Positions 24,188-31,800 of a stretch of DNA of 64,000 bases are shown one piece after another (the first letter of the stretch is position 1; each line of letters opens with the position of its first letter). The stretch comes from Streptomyces sp. NBC_01288 (GTDB lineage: Bacteria; Actinomycetota; Actinomycetes; Streptomycetales; Streptomycetaceae): assembly GCF_035982055.1 (NCBI RefSeq), contig NZ_CP108427.1, positions 4,773,001 through 4,837,000 on the forward strand, written 5' to 3'. The position numbers and the translations under genes are program-made. The notes below the pieces were generated by a model, which saw only the letters and a list, made by a program, of their open reading frames with translations, ran no database searches and was not told where the DNA came from.

Positions 24188-24210
24188 AGTGGCTATAGCC
24201 TCTAGCCACT
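24188..24210. promoter_or_regulatory. Operator between GntR gene and DUF1152 gene
   Basis: AGTGGCTA (24188-24195) and TAGCCACT (24203-24210), 8-bp perfect arms with a 7-nt spacer, 17 bp before the GntR ATG. The half-site is shared with 23354 and 23379; only the spacing is different. Confidence 0.65.
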
Positions 24211-24252
24211 ATAGAGTGAGTGGTCAAGGACCGACCCCGTAGGCTTGGGCCC

Positions 24253-25359
24253 ATGACGCGGTTGATCGTCGCAGCAGGGGGAGGGGGCGACGCAGTCGCC
24301 GCCGCAATGCTTCACGCCGCCCTTTACGGCGACGAGGACCAGGCGGTGATCCTCACGTACGCGTGGGACCGCCTATTGGTGGACCCCGTTCCGGGACCCC
24401 GACTCCCCTCCGACTTCACAGGACTCGAAGTCGTCACTCAGTCCGTCTGGTCGGTGCCATCTGAGGCCCGTCCAATCGCTCCGGCCGGATCTACCCTCCC
24501 CCGGCTTGCCGCGGAGCTCCCGCACACCTTCGCCCTGATTGATCCGCAGCACGGCACCGAAAGCATCACACGCCAACTCGAAGAGCTGGTCGGCCACTTG
24601 GAGCCGACGTCGATCGATCTCCTGGACGTGGGCGGCGACATCCTCGCGCGAGGCGACGAACCGACACTCAAGAGCCCGCTCGCCGACGCTCTGACGCTCG
24701 CCGCATGCTGCCAAGTGAACGCGCCTATCCGACTCTTGGTCGCCGGCCCCGGTCTGGACGGCGAACTTCCCATCGCCCAGGTGCACGGCCTACTTGGACC
24801 TCTCGTCCACACCTTCACCTCGAAGGACGTAGAGCCGGTCAGCTCGATCCTGGAATGGCACCCCTCTGAGGCAACCGGCATGCTCGCCGCAACTGCACGA
24901 GGAGTACGAGGCGTCTGCGAAGTACGGGACGCCGGACTCCCCATTCCCCTCACAGACGACGGCCCAACGGTCCATGAAGTCGATCTGGACGACGCCCTGA
25001 GCCGCAACGAGCTGGCGCGCGCCATCCTGTCGACGACCACTCTGGACGAGGCCGAGACGCACAGCCGCGAGATCTGCGGCTACTCGGAAATCGACTACGA
25101 ACGCAACAAGGCAGCCTGGCTCAAGGACCAGCCGGCGGAAGAGTTCGACCCCGGTACGGTGCTGTCTCAGCTCGACCACTTCGAGAACGAGGCCAGAAGC
25201 CGCGGAGTCACTCACACGACGTTCCGCCGCCTCGCCGAAGCACTGGGCCTCCCAGGCAGCCAGCGAGAAGCCATACGAGCGCTACTCATAGAGACCGCGC
25301 CAAAGCAGTACGCAGCTCCGCTGTGGGATCTCACCGCCACCGAGGCCGCGTCACCGTGA
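24253..25359 (+). CDS. DUF1152 family protein
   Basis: 368 aa. It starts MTRLIVAAGGGGDAVAAAML, the glycine-rich beginning typical of DUF1152, with later ILTYAWDRLLVDP, LIDPQHGTESITRQLEEL and DLLDVGGDILARGDEPTLKSPLADAL. The GGDILA-type segment is the family's best conserved motif; the fold looks Rossmann-like and may bind a nucleotide or sugar. No catalytic role is established. The GTG of the next small gene overlaps its stop (GTGA). Its promoter shares the GntR operator region, so it may be controlled by that regulator. Confidence 0.8.
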   Translation: MTRLIVAAGGGGDAVAAAMLHAALYGDEDQAVILTYAWDRLLVDPVPGPRLPSDFTGLEVVTQSVWSVPSEARPIAPAGSTLPRLAAELPHTFALIDPQHGTESITRQLEELVGHLEPTSIDLLDVGGDILARGDEPTLKSPLADALTLAACCQVNAPIRLLVAGPGLDGELPIAQVHGLLGPLVHTFTSKDVEPVSSILEWHPSEATGMLAATARGVRGVCEVRDAGLPIPLTDDGPTVHEVDLDDALSRNELARAILSTTTLDEAETHSREICGYSEIDYERNKAAWLKDQPAEEFDPGTVLSQLDHFENEARSRGVTHTTFRRLAEALGLPGSQREAIRALLIETAPKQYAAPLWDLTATEAASP

Positions 25360-25586
25360 GCGTGTTCAGGAGCGACCTCAACTTGGCTGTGCAGGATGCC
25401 ACCGGCACCGGGGCCGAAGCCGACGTTGCCCTGAACCTAGTGACCGGCAACATCAGGCTGTCGATCCTCTGGACCCAAGAGATGCAGCTCTCCCCAGAGG
25501 ACGCCGAGCAGGTAGCCCAGGCCCTTCATCGAGCCGCAGCGGAATCCCGAAGCATGGCAGCAGCCTCGAAGCCCGAGCGCGCATAG
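25356..25586 (+). CDS. Small protein coupled to DUF1152
   Basis: 76 aa from GTG 25356, overlapping the DUF1152 stop as GTGA. Sequence begins VSVFRSDLNLAVQDATG and shows beta strands (ADVALNLVTGNIRLSILW) then a helix (SPEDAEQVAQALHRAAAES). No family recognised. The coupling suggests a partner or regulator of the DUF1152 protein. Confidence 0.65.
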   Translation: MSVFRSDLNLAVQDATGTGAEADVALNLVTGNIRLSILWTQEMQLSPEDAEQVAQALHRAAAESRSMAAASKPERA

Positions 25587-26051
25587 GGCTCACAACGCCC
25601 ATCAGGCACCTGAGTTACAACCTTCCTTACGGGTTCAAGGCGGCTCGCTCCGCTCCCCGCGCGCGGCCCGACCCCCGGCCGGGCCTGCGCTCCTGTCTCC
25701 GCCCCGCTCCAGCCCGGCCGGCGCCCGTACCGCGCTCACGGGAATGGGCCGGGCTCAGAGACGTACGTTGCGGCTGAGCGGTCGGCTGAGATTCTACGTA
25801 GGGCTCCCCCAGCGCGTGCAGGGTTGCACAGGCGGGGTACTGTAAATGTGTGCGTCGAAGCTACGCGGGTGGATCTACAACCCAGCTATAGACAAAAGTT
25901 GTGTAGTTGGGTCTACTACCCGGTACCTCCCGGACTGCGGAGTGTGCTCGGCCGAAGGGCAAAAGGGTGAGGGGTGAAAGGCCTGTGGCCCTCCACCCCT
26001 CGATGGGTTACTCAGATGTCAGATAGCGCTAACTATCTAGCATCACTGGTT
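25587..26051. other. Non-coding region with direct repeats; possible origin or promoter
   Basis: 465 bp without a credible gene. The first part is GC-rich (palindromic CCGGCCGG at several places); the second is notably AT-richer (about 25820-25930). GGATCTACAACCC (25871) and GGGTCTACTACCC (25909) form an imperfect direct repeat 38 bp apart. AGATAG/CTATCT (26021-26038) forms a small hairpin downstream of the leftward gene at 26052. An origin or clt function is only a guess. Confidence 0.35.
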
Positions 26052-26249
26052 TCACGCGGCTGCAACCGCGCGGGACAGAGTCCGGTAGGCGCACTCGCCC
26101 TTTCGGTCGATGCACGGCGGGAAGTTCCGCCCTTCCTCGTGACGGCTCTCCACTCCGTACTGGTCGACGTAGTAGCCGTTCACCGGCACCCTCTGACCGG
26201 TCTTCCACTCTCCGTTCGGCCCCAGGGGCCGATGACGTCCTGCGAACAT
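26052..26249 (-). CDS. YjzC-like small protein
   Basis: 65 aa: MFAGRHRPLGPNGEWKTGQR, then VPVNGYYVDQYG, and a C-terminus with FPPCIDRKGECAYRTL. The 'G-x-x-(V/A)P-x-x-G-x-Y' pattern resembles the B. subtilis YjzC family, small proteins of unknown role. The two Cys could bind metal. The ATG at 26249 is chosen because AGAGAGGAAC lies upstream; the longer frame to 26300 lacks an SD. Divergent from the zinc-ribbon gene. Confidence 0.65.
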   Translation of the reverse strand: MFAGRHRPLGPNGEWKTGQRVPVNGYYVDQYGVESRHEEGRNFPPCIDRKGECAYRTLSRAVAAA

Positions 26250-26275
26250 CGTTTGTTCCTCTCTTGGGGTATGAC

Positions 26276-26482
26276 GTGACTGTTGTTGATCTGAACTCAT
26301 GGCGGGCCGCGCCCCGGCGGGAGGAGCCAGGTACGGGGACGTGTGTATGCGGGAGTGGCTGGTTCGAGCTCAGGACCGCCGATGGTCCAGGCGCCGTATG
26401 CCTGAGCCCGGACGGTGCGGTCTCCGGGTACACCGGGCACCCGCACTGTGTGGAATGCGGCGCTTCTTGGTCGCCGTCCTGA
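26276..26482 (+). CDS. Small zinc-ribbon-like protein
   Basis: 68 aa from GTG 26276 (VTVVDLNSWRAAPRREE). Cys pairs C-x-C (CVCGSGWFEL) and C-x2-C (HCVECGASW) frame a beta hairpin with another Cys (AVCLSPDG), consistent with a treble-clef or zinc ribbon. Similar ORFs occur on actinophages and AICEs. Function unknown; possibly nucleic-acid binding. Confidence 0.65.
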   Translation: MTVVDLNSWRAAPRREEPGTGTCVCGSGWFELRTADGPGAVCLSPDGAVSGYTGHPHCVECGASWSPS

Positions 26483-26514
26483 CGCCAAAGTGACGGACGG
26501 CCCATTCGGGAGGG

Positions 26515-27108
26515 TCACTCGTCGCCACCCCCACCGGAATCGTCCTGATGGCGAGCGCGGGCCAGTTCGTCACGCACCATCATGGGTAGAACCCACGAGC
26601 CGTCCAGCATCCGACCGACCTTTCTGGCCTTTCTGGCGCGATGGAAGGCCATCGTGATGGCCGCGTCTGGAGTCTTCCAGTTTGGGTTGACCCACCCTCG
26701 ACGGACCCACTCCCTGCGCAGTTCAGACATGCGCATAGGGCGGCCGGCGTCGGCCAGGATCGCTACCGCGCGATCCGTGGAGGAGCGCGGCTCAAGCCCC
26801 GTGGGTTGATGCACATCGACGGCAGCCGTATCCAAGGTCGCACCCTCTGCGGTACCGACGACGTGTGCCGTTCCCGCCTCAGCTGAAACGTGGGCTGAAA
26901 CTTGGGGGAGCTGTCCAGGGTCAACGCCCTGCGCCGCCAGAACGTCGCGCAGGCTATATACGGCCATGGAGAGGCGCTGGACTTGTTCGCGCGCGGCTGT
27001 CACTTCCCGATGCGCGCGCTCCCGCGCGGCGACGAGCGCGTGCTCGGCTGCGGCCAGCTGCTGCTGGGCCACCTCCAGGGCCGTCTCAAGCGTGCGAGTC
27101 TCCTCCAT
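26515..27108 (-). CDS. Coiled-coil plus winged-helix DNA-binding-like protein
   Basis: 197 aa starting MEETRTLETALEVAQQQLAA. Residues 1-60 are a strong heptad coiled coil (AAREQVQRLSMAVYSLRDVL). A ~50-residue Ala/Thr/Val linker follows. Residues ~110-175 form a HARE-HTH/winged-helix-like module (RAVAILADAGRPMRMSELRR, then RGWVNPNWKTPDAAITMAFH). The C-terminal tail is acidic with glycines. It looks like a dimeric DNA-binding protein. A palindrome 35 bp upstream (27143-27162) fits autoregulation. ATG 27106-27108 is preferred; upstream in-frame Mets overlap the palindrome. Confidence 0.7.
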   Translation of the reverse strand: MEETRTLETALEVAQQQLAAAEHALVAARERAHREVTAAREQVQRLSMAVYSLRDVLAAQGVDPGQLPQVSAHVSAEAGTAHVVGTAEGATLDTAAVDVHQPTGLEPRSSTDRAVAILADAGRPMRMSELRREWVRRGWVNPNWKTPDAAITMAFHRARKARKVGRMLDGSWVLPMMVRDELARARHQDDSGGGGDE

Positions 27109-27142
27109 GGGCCACAAGCATACCATATGGGCTAACGTGAGA

Positions 27143-27162
27143 CCTAACGTTAAAACGTTAGG
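27143..27162. promoter_or_regulatory. CCTAACGT palindrome upstream of the coiled-coil HTH gene
   Basis: CCTAACGT-TAAA-ACGTTAGG, 8-bp perfect arms with a 4-nt spacer. A further TAACGT half-site lies 12 bp away (27133-27138). AT-richness relative to surroundings suggests a promoter/operator for the leftward gene. Confidence 0.6.
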
Positions 27163-27766
27163 ACCCCCTAAGTGGCGCCTGAGCTGCGGCTTTACGTCCG
27201 ATGATTTGTTCGAATCTCTGCATTTGGAATGGTTGCGCGCATCCCCCAGGGTCCTCGGAGTGGCCTGCTTTCGTTTCCCACCCGATAGCTCTCGTATCTT
27301 CGTCATCAGCTGGCCGATGTGGGTGGCACTGGTCAGCAAATCGGAAGCGTGGTTGAGGTTGGTGGGGGTACCGCGAGGCATACGCGCGCCTGGTCGATCG
27401 GCGAGCCCGTCGTCGTGGCGGGCTGTCGTAGGTTCAGGCGCAGACGGCCCCCGGATTCGCTCCGGTGAATGGCTGACCTGTCAAGCTCGCCCAGGCGAAT
27501 GACATCAACGCTTGACACCAACAGGCCCGAACAACGGCGCTCGGCGTCGAACCTCGGCGGACGATCAGCTGAGGACTGCGGTCGGTTTACCCACGTCGCC
27601 AACGCCCCCTGATCGACCTGATAAGGATGAGGCCACAGGTTCAAATCCTGCGGTCGCCCAAGCACCGGGCACAGGGCGATTCTCGGGTATGGCTCCGTCA
27701 TGAAAGCACAGCGACCTTGCACTCTCAGCCCGTACGTTGCCGTTGGAAGAGACGGATCGGGGGGCC
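27163..27766. other. Non-coding stretch, possibly decayed
   Basis: About 600 bp with only short, codon-atypical open frames on either strand, none convincing. It contains the tRNA-Ile 3' fragment at 27618-27660. Best read as a junction between two accessory blocks. Confidence 0.4.
27618..27660 (+). pseudogene. 3' half of a tRNA-Ile (GAT), likely old attachment site
   Basis: CTGATAA (anticodon loop, anticodon GAT) is followed by GGATG, AGGCC, a T arm CACAGGTTCAAATCCTG and CGGTCGCCCA. The left anticodon-stem strand and all of the 5' half are missing (upstream TCGAC does not pair with GGATG). Identity starting at the anticodon loop is how integrase core sites look, so this is probably a relic att from a different element. 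Confidence 0.65.
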
Positions 27767-28213
27767 ATGGCTGACAGTAGCGACGTCTTACTTGAGCTCT
27801 GGAAAGATCAGCGCGACCAGATGCGGCAGCTTGAGAACCAACGCGCGACGCTCACCAACATCGTCATCCTGGTGGTGGCAGCGGGGCTGGGATTCATCGC
27901 TCAGAGCGGACTAGGGCCGACGATGCTCGCGGTCACACTGCCCATGATGCTGCTCGGCTCGTATGGAGCATTGGCATGTATGAAGTATCGGGAACGACAA
28001 GCCCTCCACGACGCTCAAGCTTTGAGCCTTCGGAAGAAACTAGGGGACCTGCATCCGAGCCTCTCGATCGACGCGGGATGGGCTGACACCTACCAAAGGC
28101 AGCAGCTCCGTTTCCCCAAGCTGTTCAGGTTGCGCCTCTACGCACTATGGGTGGCACTTCACCTAGGCGTCGCGGCGGCCGGCGGAGTGTTGTCCATATG
28201 GTCACTACTGTGA
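27767..28213 (+). CDS. Orphan membrane protein
   Basis: 148 aa. An N-terminal amphipathic region (VLLELWKDQRDQMRQLENQR) leads to two adjacent membrane helices (ATLTNIVILVVAAGLGFIAQ and MLAVTLPMMLLGSYGALACM), a ~55-residue soluble segment and a final helix (LWVALHLGVAAAGGVLSIWSL). It carries a TTA leucine codon (27788-27790), so translation may depend on bldA. The layout recalls SLATT-type pore proteins but the sequence match is not clear. ATG at 27767; in-frame upstream codons lack an SD. Confidence 0.65.
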   Translation: MADSSDVLLELWKDQRDQMRQLENQRATLTNIVILVVAAGLGFIAQSGLGPTMLAVTLPMMLLGSYGALACMKYRERQALHDAQALSLRKKLGDLHPSLSIDAGWADTYQRQQLRFPKLFRLRLYALWVALHLGVAAAGGVLSIWSLL

Positions 28214-28385
28214 CGATCACGCCCGCCCCCTCGCGTGCCCGGTCCGACGGGCCGTCTGTGGGCCGTCCGCCGGCAGCCAACAACGACAGCTGCCAACTAC
28301 TCGCCCCTGCTCGGAGACGGCGCGCTGGATACCGACGCAGACGCCGATCCCCCAAGCCAAGTTGGGGAACACGGTAGTTCCGGGA

Positions 28386-28961
28386 TTAGAAGGCCAGGTC
28401 AAGGGCGCTCTGCACCACAAGCCCAAGAGCAACACAGAAAAGCCCGAACACCTGCTCACGCAAGCCTCGAATCGTGGCCCGCTTCGCCTCTTGATCGATG
28501 TTGGCGATACGAGCCTGAAGGTCTTCCCCTAGGCGCTGGTCTTCCTGGCCTCGGACTTTCGCCTCCTGGCCCAGATCGTGTTGCACGTCCTGGGCAAGCC
28601 TGAAGACACGGTTCATGCGGTTCTCAATCTCGACCCTGAAGGCCTCGGCATCCTGCACGAGGTCCGGCAGCCGGCCGAACTGAACGAGCCCGCTGGCGCT
28701 CCCCGCAAACTCGACGGACAGAGCCGTACCAAGAGCGTGAGTCACAGCCGGTCGAGGGCGTCGAAGGAGACATCGAAGCAGACGGTCAAAGGCAGTCCAA
28801 ACCTGCCGGGCCACTTCGACTTGATTCGGCAGCACGCTGCTGAAGAAGCGATCGCCAGGAGCTGAGGAGTCCTTGAACGTCTTGTAGAGGCCAGTCGCAG
28901 CCGCAACCAACCCGAGCGTTTGAAGCAGAATACTAAAGATCGTGAGCGCAGTTTCGAACAC
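28386..28961 (-). CDS. Orphan protein with membrane helices at both ends
   Basis: 191 aa. N-terminal helix MFETALTIFSILLQTLGLVAAATG, a long soluble middle with a coiled coil (EIENRMNRVFRLAQDVQHDL, then GEDLQARIANIDQEAKRATI), and a C-terminal hydrophobic helix (VFGLFCVALGLVVQSAL). No family recognised. It converges with the gene at 27767 across 172 bp of non-coding DNA. Membrane-tethered coiled coils are frequent in conflict systems, but nothing here proves such a role. Confidence 0.6.
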   Translation of the reverse strand: MFETALTIFSILLQTLGLVAAATGLYKTFKDSSAPGDRFFSSVLPNQVEVARQVWTAFDRLLRCLLRRPRPAVTHALGTALSVEFAGSASGLVQFGRLPDLVQDAEAFRVEIENRMNRVFRLAQDVQHDLGQEAKVRGQEDQRLGEDLQARIANIDQEAKRATIRGLREQVFGLFCVALGLVVQSALDLAF

Positions 28962-29164
28962 CGGATCATCTTCATCCTCTGACCATGATCAAGTGTGCTG
29001 ATCACGCAAACTGTCGGGGCCTGCCAGGCCACGCAGTCTGCCGAGCGATCGCCGTGTGGCGCGCGAATCTTGCCAGGTCAGAGGGCTTCTTTGGATGGGG
29101 TGACCGGCTCACCCGACTTACGCACTACAGGCAAGACACTCCACGGCCAGCCCCCATCAGTTGT

Positions 29165-29680
29165 TCATGAAGCGGCCGGATAGCGGTACTGACCAACTTC
29201 GGGATCCGGTGGTCCGTCCATGCCCAGGTCTCTGCGCATGGCCTCCCGAAGACGCGCATTCTCACTCCAGAGGTCGGCTCTCACTCGAAGGTACAGATCG
29301 CTGCTGACATCCGGATCCTCAATGAGCCCGTCCCTCATACGAGTCAAGGCCTCACACGCGCTCACCGCCAGTCGAATGATCTCAGCCGATGCCGTGAGCG
29401 ACAGGCTCTGTCTCAGTCTCCAGACGCCCGAGCTGTCCAAGGCCAGATGAAGATCACCGTAGAGCCGGTCGCCGGTTGGGCAGTCAGGCTTGAGAACGAC
29501 CATCCGCATCTCAGAGTGCCCTCGGCTGAGTGCCATGAGGAAGTCGGAGTAGACCGACCTTCGTGTTTGCGCGCCCTCCCTCTCCAGGTCACGACGCGAG
29601 CGGATGCGCTCAGCGATCAGCGCGGAACCCACCCCGACCACGGCGCCGGCCAGCGTGCTCACCGGAGATATCCAGTCCAC
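29165..29680 (-). CDS. Orphan protein, single N-terminal membrane helix
   Basis: 171 aa: MDWISPVSTLAGAVVGVGSA is a membrane anchor, followed by a helical soluble domain (RSRRDLEREGAQTRRSVYSD, FLMALSRGHSEMRMVV, ASAEIIRLAVSACEALTRM). This design is widespread in Streptomyces ('hypothetical protein', helical bundle after an anchor) without known function. The 203 bp upstream of 29165 and ~300 bp after 29680 hold no supported gene. Confidence 0.6.
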   Translation of the reverse strand: MDWISPVSTLAGAVVGVGSALIAERIRSRRDLEREGAQTRRSVYSDFLMALSRGHSEMRMVVLKPDCPTGDRLYGDLHLALDSSGVWRLRQSLSLTASAEIIRLAVSACEALTRMRDGLIEDPDVSSDLYLRVRADLWSENARLREAMRRDLGMDGPPDPEVGQYRYPAAS

Positions 29681-29984
29681 TCAAGCGTGTTACCCACATG
29701 ACCGATATCCGCTAACACGAGGCCAACGGCCGCACACCTGAGAGGGCTTCCTGCAGCGCTTCGCGGTTCGCCTTCGCCGCTTCCCGCGACCTATGTACTG
29801 GAACCAACACACTCCAGCTCGACGGCCCTTCCGAGGTTGTTCAATCCCGCCCGACCGGGTGTTGCCGCATCCGCGCGTCCGGGATTCCACCTTTGAGCTG
29901 GACACCGGGGGTCCGGGTGGAAAGCCCACCGCATGACCTCGGCCCCGCCCGGACACCCGCGGGGCCATAGCACGACCGCCTCAC
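29681..29984. other. Non-coding stretch, nothing recognised
   Basis: 304 bp between two leftward genes. Short frames exist but have no SD or family resemblance. It presumably carries the promoter of the 29165 gene. Confidence 0.4.
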
Positions 29985-30335
29985 CTACGACCGAGCACGC
30001 GGATCATCCGCCTTCCCCAGCCCATCGAGCAGCGCCTGCATGAACGCCCTGTTCCCGCTAGGCGGATTCTCCTCGTCCGCCAACGGCAGGCACTCCTTCG
30101 GCGTCCGCGGGTCCTCCTGCCACTCACCGGGGTTGAAGTTCCAGTCCTCCCAGCCCGGGGCCGCCCCGGCGACAGCGTCAGTACACAGGCGCATGCTCTC
30201 CGCCTGGCTGAGCGACGGGGTCGCGGTGGGTGTGGCTGTGACGGTAACGGCTTCCTTCTTCGGTTCGCCGCCAGATGAGCATCCGGCGAGGGCGAGCAGG
30301 CAGACAGCGAGTAGGGCGATGGTAGTGCGGCGCAT
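29985..30335 (-). CDS. Putative lipoprotein
   Basis: 116 aa with a clear lipoprotein signal: RRTT, hydrophobic AIALLAVCLLALAGC-like stretch, lipobox LAGC with Cys19. The mature part begins SSGGEPKKEAVTVTATPT, a flexible Thr/Pro linker, then a small Trp-rich domain with two Cys (RLCTDAV and KECLPLAD). That domain (GWEDWNFNPGEWQEDPRTP) is seen in other Streptomyces small lipoproteins of unknown function. Exported and membrane-attached by inference. Confidence 0.75.
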   Translation of the reverse strand: MRRTTIALLAVCLLALAGCSSGGEPKKEAVTVTATPTATPSLSQAESMRLCTDAVAGAAPGWEDWNFNPGEWQEDPRTPKECLPLADEENPPSGNRAFMQALLDGLGKADDPRARS

Positions 30336-30481
30336 GAGTCCCCCGAGGTTGGTTCTGACGAGGCATCATGGCGGGCTGCCGGACAGGTGTGCGGCGAAGT
30401 GTCCGTCTTGTGACAAGCGATCCAGCTACCCGTACTTCTGCAACTCGCGCACCGTATGGTCCCGAGTGGAACACTCCACCC

Positions 30482-31204
30482 GTGAAACTCCCTCGCGACC
30501 CCCGACGCTTGATCACCCTTGTGACGCTCGCGGCCGCAGTCACTGGTGCAGTTCTCGTTGTGGGCTCTACAGTCGCCGGCTGGACGCTGGGGCTTGGAAC
30601 TCATGACCGAGTGGCCATCGCGAACACGGCCCTGGTGATCTACACCTGTCTCCTGACCGCCGTGGCCGCCTTTGTGGCGCTGCTGGCCTACTTGGCCGCC
30701 ACAGGCCGCCCTGCTTTGGACATTGAGATCACGTTCAACTTCAGCTTCCCGAACGAGCCAGTCTTCCTGTCGGCACCCGGTGAGGAAGGGGACTGGGGAC
30801 GCAAAATTCTGGGCTTCAAGCAGGCGATCGCGAGGGTGACGCTACAGAACAAGAGCGTCTACGCCGCCAAGAACGTAGGCGTCCGCGTCGAACTCAAAGG
30901 TCTCGGGGGGCTCGGCGATCAGGAGGGGTGGCAACCAGTCGACTTTGTGACCACCGTGGGAGTCACGGCAATCCAGTGGGACGGCGGAACCGACAGCATC
31001 GTCCACGGACAGTGGTCACGAGCGCTTCCAGCCCTTGACTTCAGCGACGTCCTGGAACTTGGCCGCGACGACACGGCTCTCGTCGTAACCCTTGTGGCGG
31101 ATGGCGTTGCACCGCTGTCCAGAAGGCTTCCCGTCCGCATCCTGGACCAAGACGAGTACGACGCCTACACGGAGCAGCGGAACGAGAGACTGACGCAGGA
31201 GTGA
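30482..31204 (+). CDS. Orphan membrane protein with C-terminal beta-rich domain
   Basis: 240 aa from GTG 30482 (VKLPRDPRRLITLVTLAA). Two membrane helices (LVTLAAAVTGAVLVVGSTVAG and ANTALVIYTCLLTAVAAFVAL) precede a ~160-residue beta-sandwich-like domain (ARVTLQNKSVYAAKNVGVRV, VVTLVADGVAPLSRRLPVRI). No catalytic motif is seen. The longer in-frame start at 30368 lacks an SD. The domain could sense or bind a ligand at the membrane; unassigned. Confidence 0.6.
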   Translation: MKLPRDPRRLITLVTLAAAVTGAVLVVGSTVAGWTLGLGTHDRVAIANTALVIYTCLLTAVAAFVALLAYLAATGRPALDIEITFNFSFPNEPVFLSAPGEEGDWGRKILGFKQAIARVTLQNKSVYAAKNVGVRVELKGLGGLGDQEGWQPVDFVTTVGVTAIQWDGGTDSIVHGQWSRALPALDFSDVLELGRDDTALVVTLVADGVAPLSRRLPVRILDQDEYDAYTEQRNERLTQE

Positions 31205-31800
31205 GAGCCGCTGATGTAGCGAAGCGCCCTGAGAAGGTGCAAGTGGCTGTTGGCCCTCCCTGAGGCTCATACAAACCCCAGTCCCGCCAGGGATATTCGA
31301 AGATGCGAGAAGGCCCGTGCCAGCCTTCACGTTCCAGGCGAGGTCATTGCTGAGCGAGCCACCTGGCCACCGCAGTGGCGAGCGAGCAGCTGATCGGTGA
31401 CTGCCGCCAAGCAACCGTCTCAGCTTCCGTCTCATTCACCACCGTTCGCCGACGTTCAGGCGGGACCAGACGGCCACTCCCGTCCATGAATCAGCCGCCC
31501 GTGAACCCAGGTGAACGGCCCCGTACGGAACCCCGAGGGACACCGCCAAAGTTGGAAAGCATGCAGGTCAACGCGCAAAAATCTGTGGCCCATTCAGTCC
31601 CTGCTGGGGACGGTCGGCTCCACGGCTTTTTGGCCGCCTCCTCACGTAGGGCAGACCGCCGGCCAAACCTGCTCCACCAACCTCGTTTTTCAGACAGCGG
31701 GGATTGAATACCGCGCCACATGGGAAACATTCCTCCCTATGATCTCCGGAGCGGGGGCGACACCGAGGCGGACCAGCGCGTCCGTGCTGGTCATAAGCCC
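31205..31800. other. Upstream region of the ABC-3C-like operon
   Basis: About 600 bp with no supported gene, unless the effector starts at the earlier in-frame ATG (31720). The transition from typical Streptomyces composition to visibly AT-richer DNA occurs here, suggesting the left edge of a transferred cassette. Promoter not identified. Confidence 0.4.

Noticed and set aside
25974..26279. Plus-strand open frame of about 100 codons
   Set aside because: It overlaps the better-supported minus-strand YjzC-like gene and has no SD or family resemblance.
27333..27722. Minus-strand open frame over the tRNA-Ile fragment
   Set aside because: Its peptide includes the translation of a tRNA 3' half, a known annotation artefact.
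31375..31707. Possible gene before the ABC-3C-like operon
   Set aside because: No SD, no recognisable motif and atypical composition; treated as non-coding.
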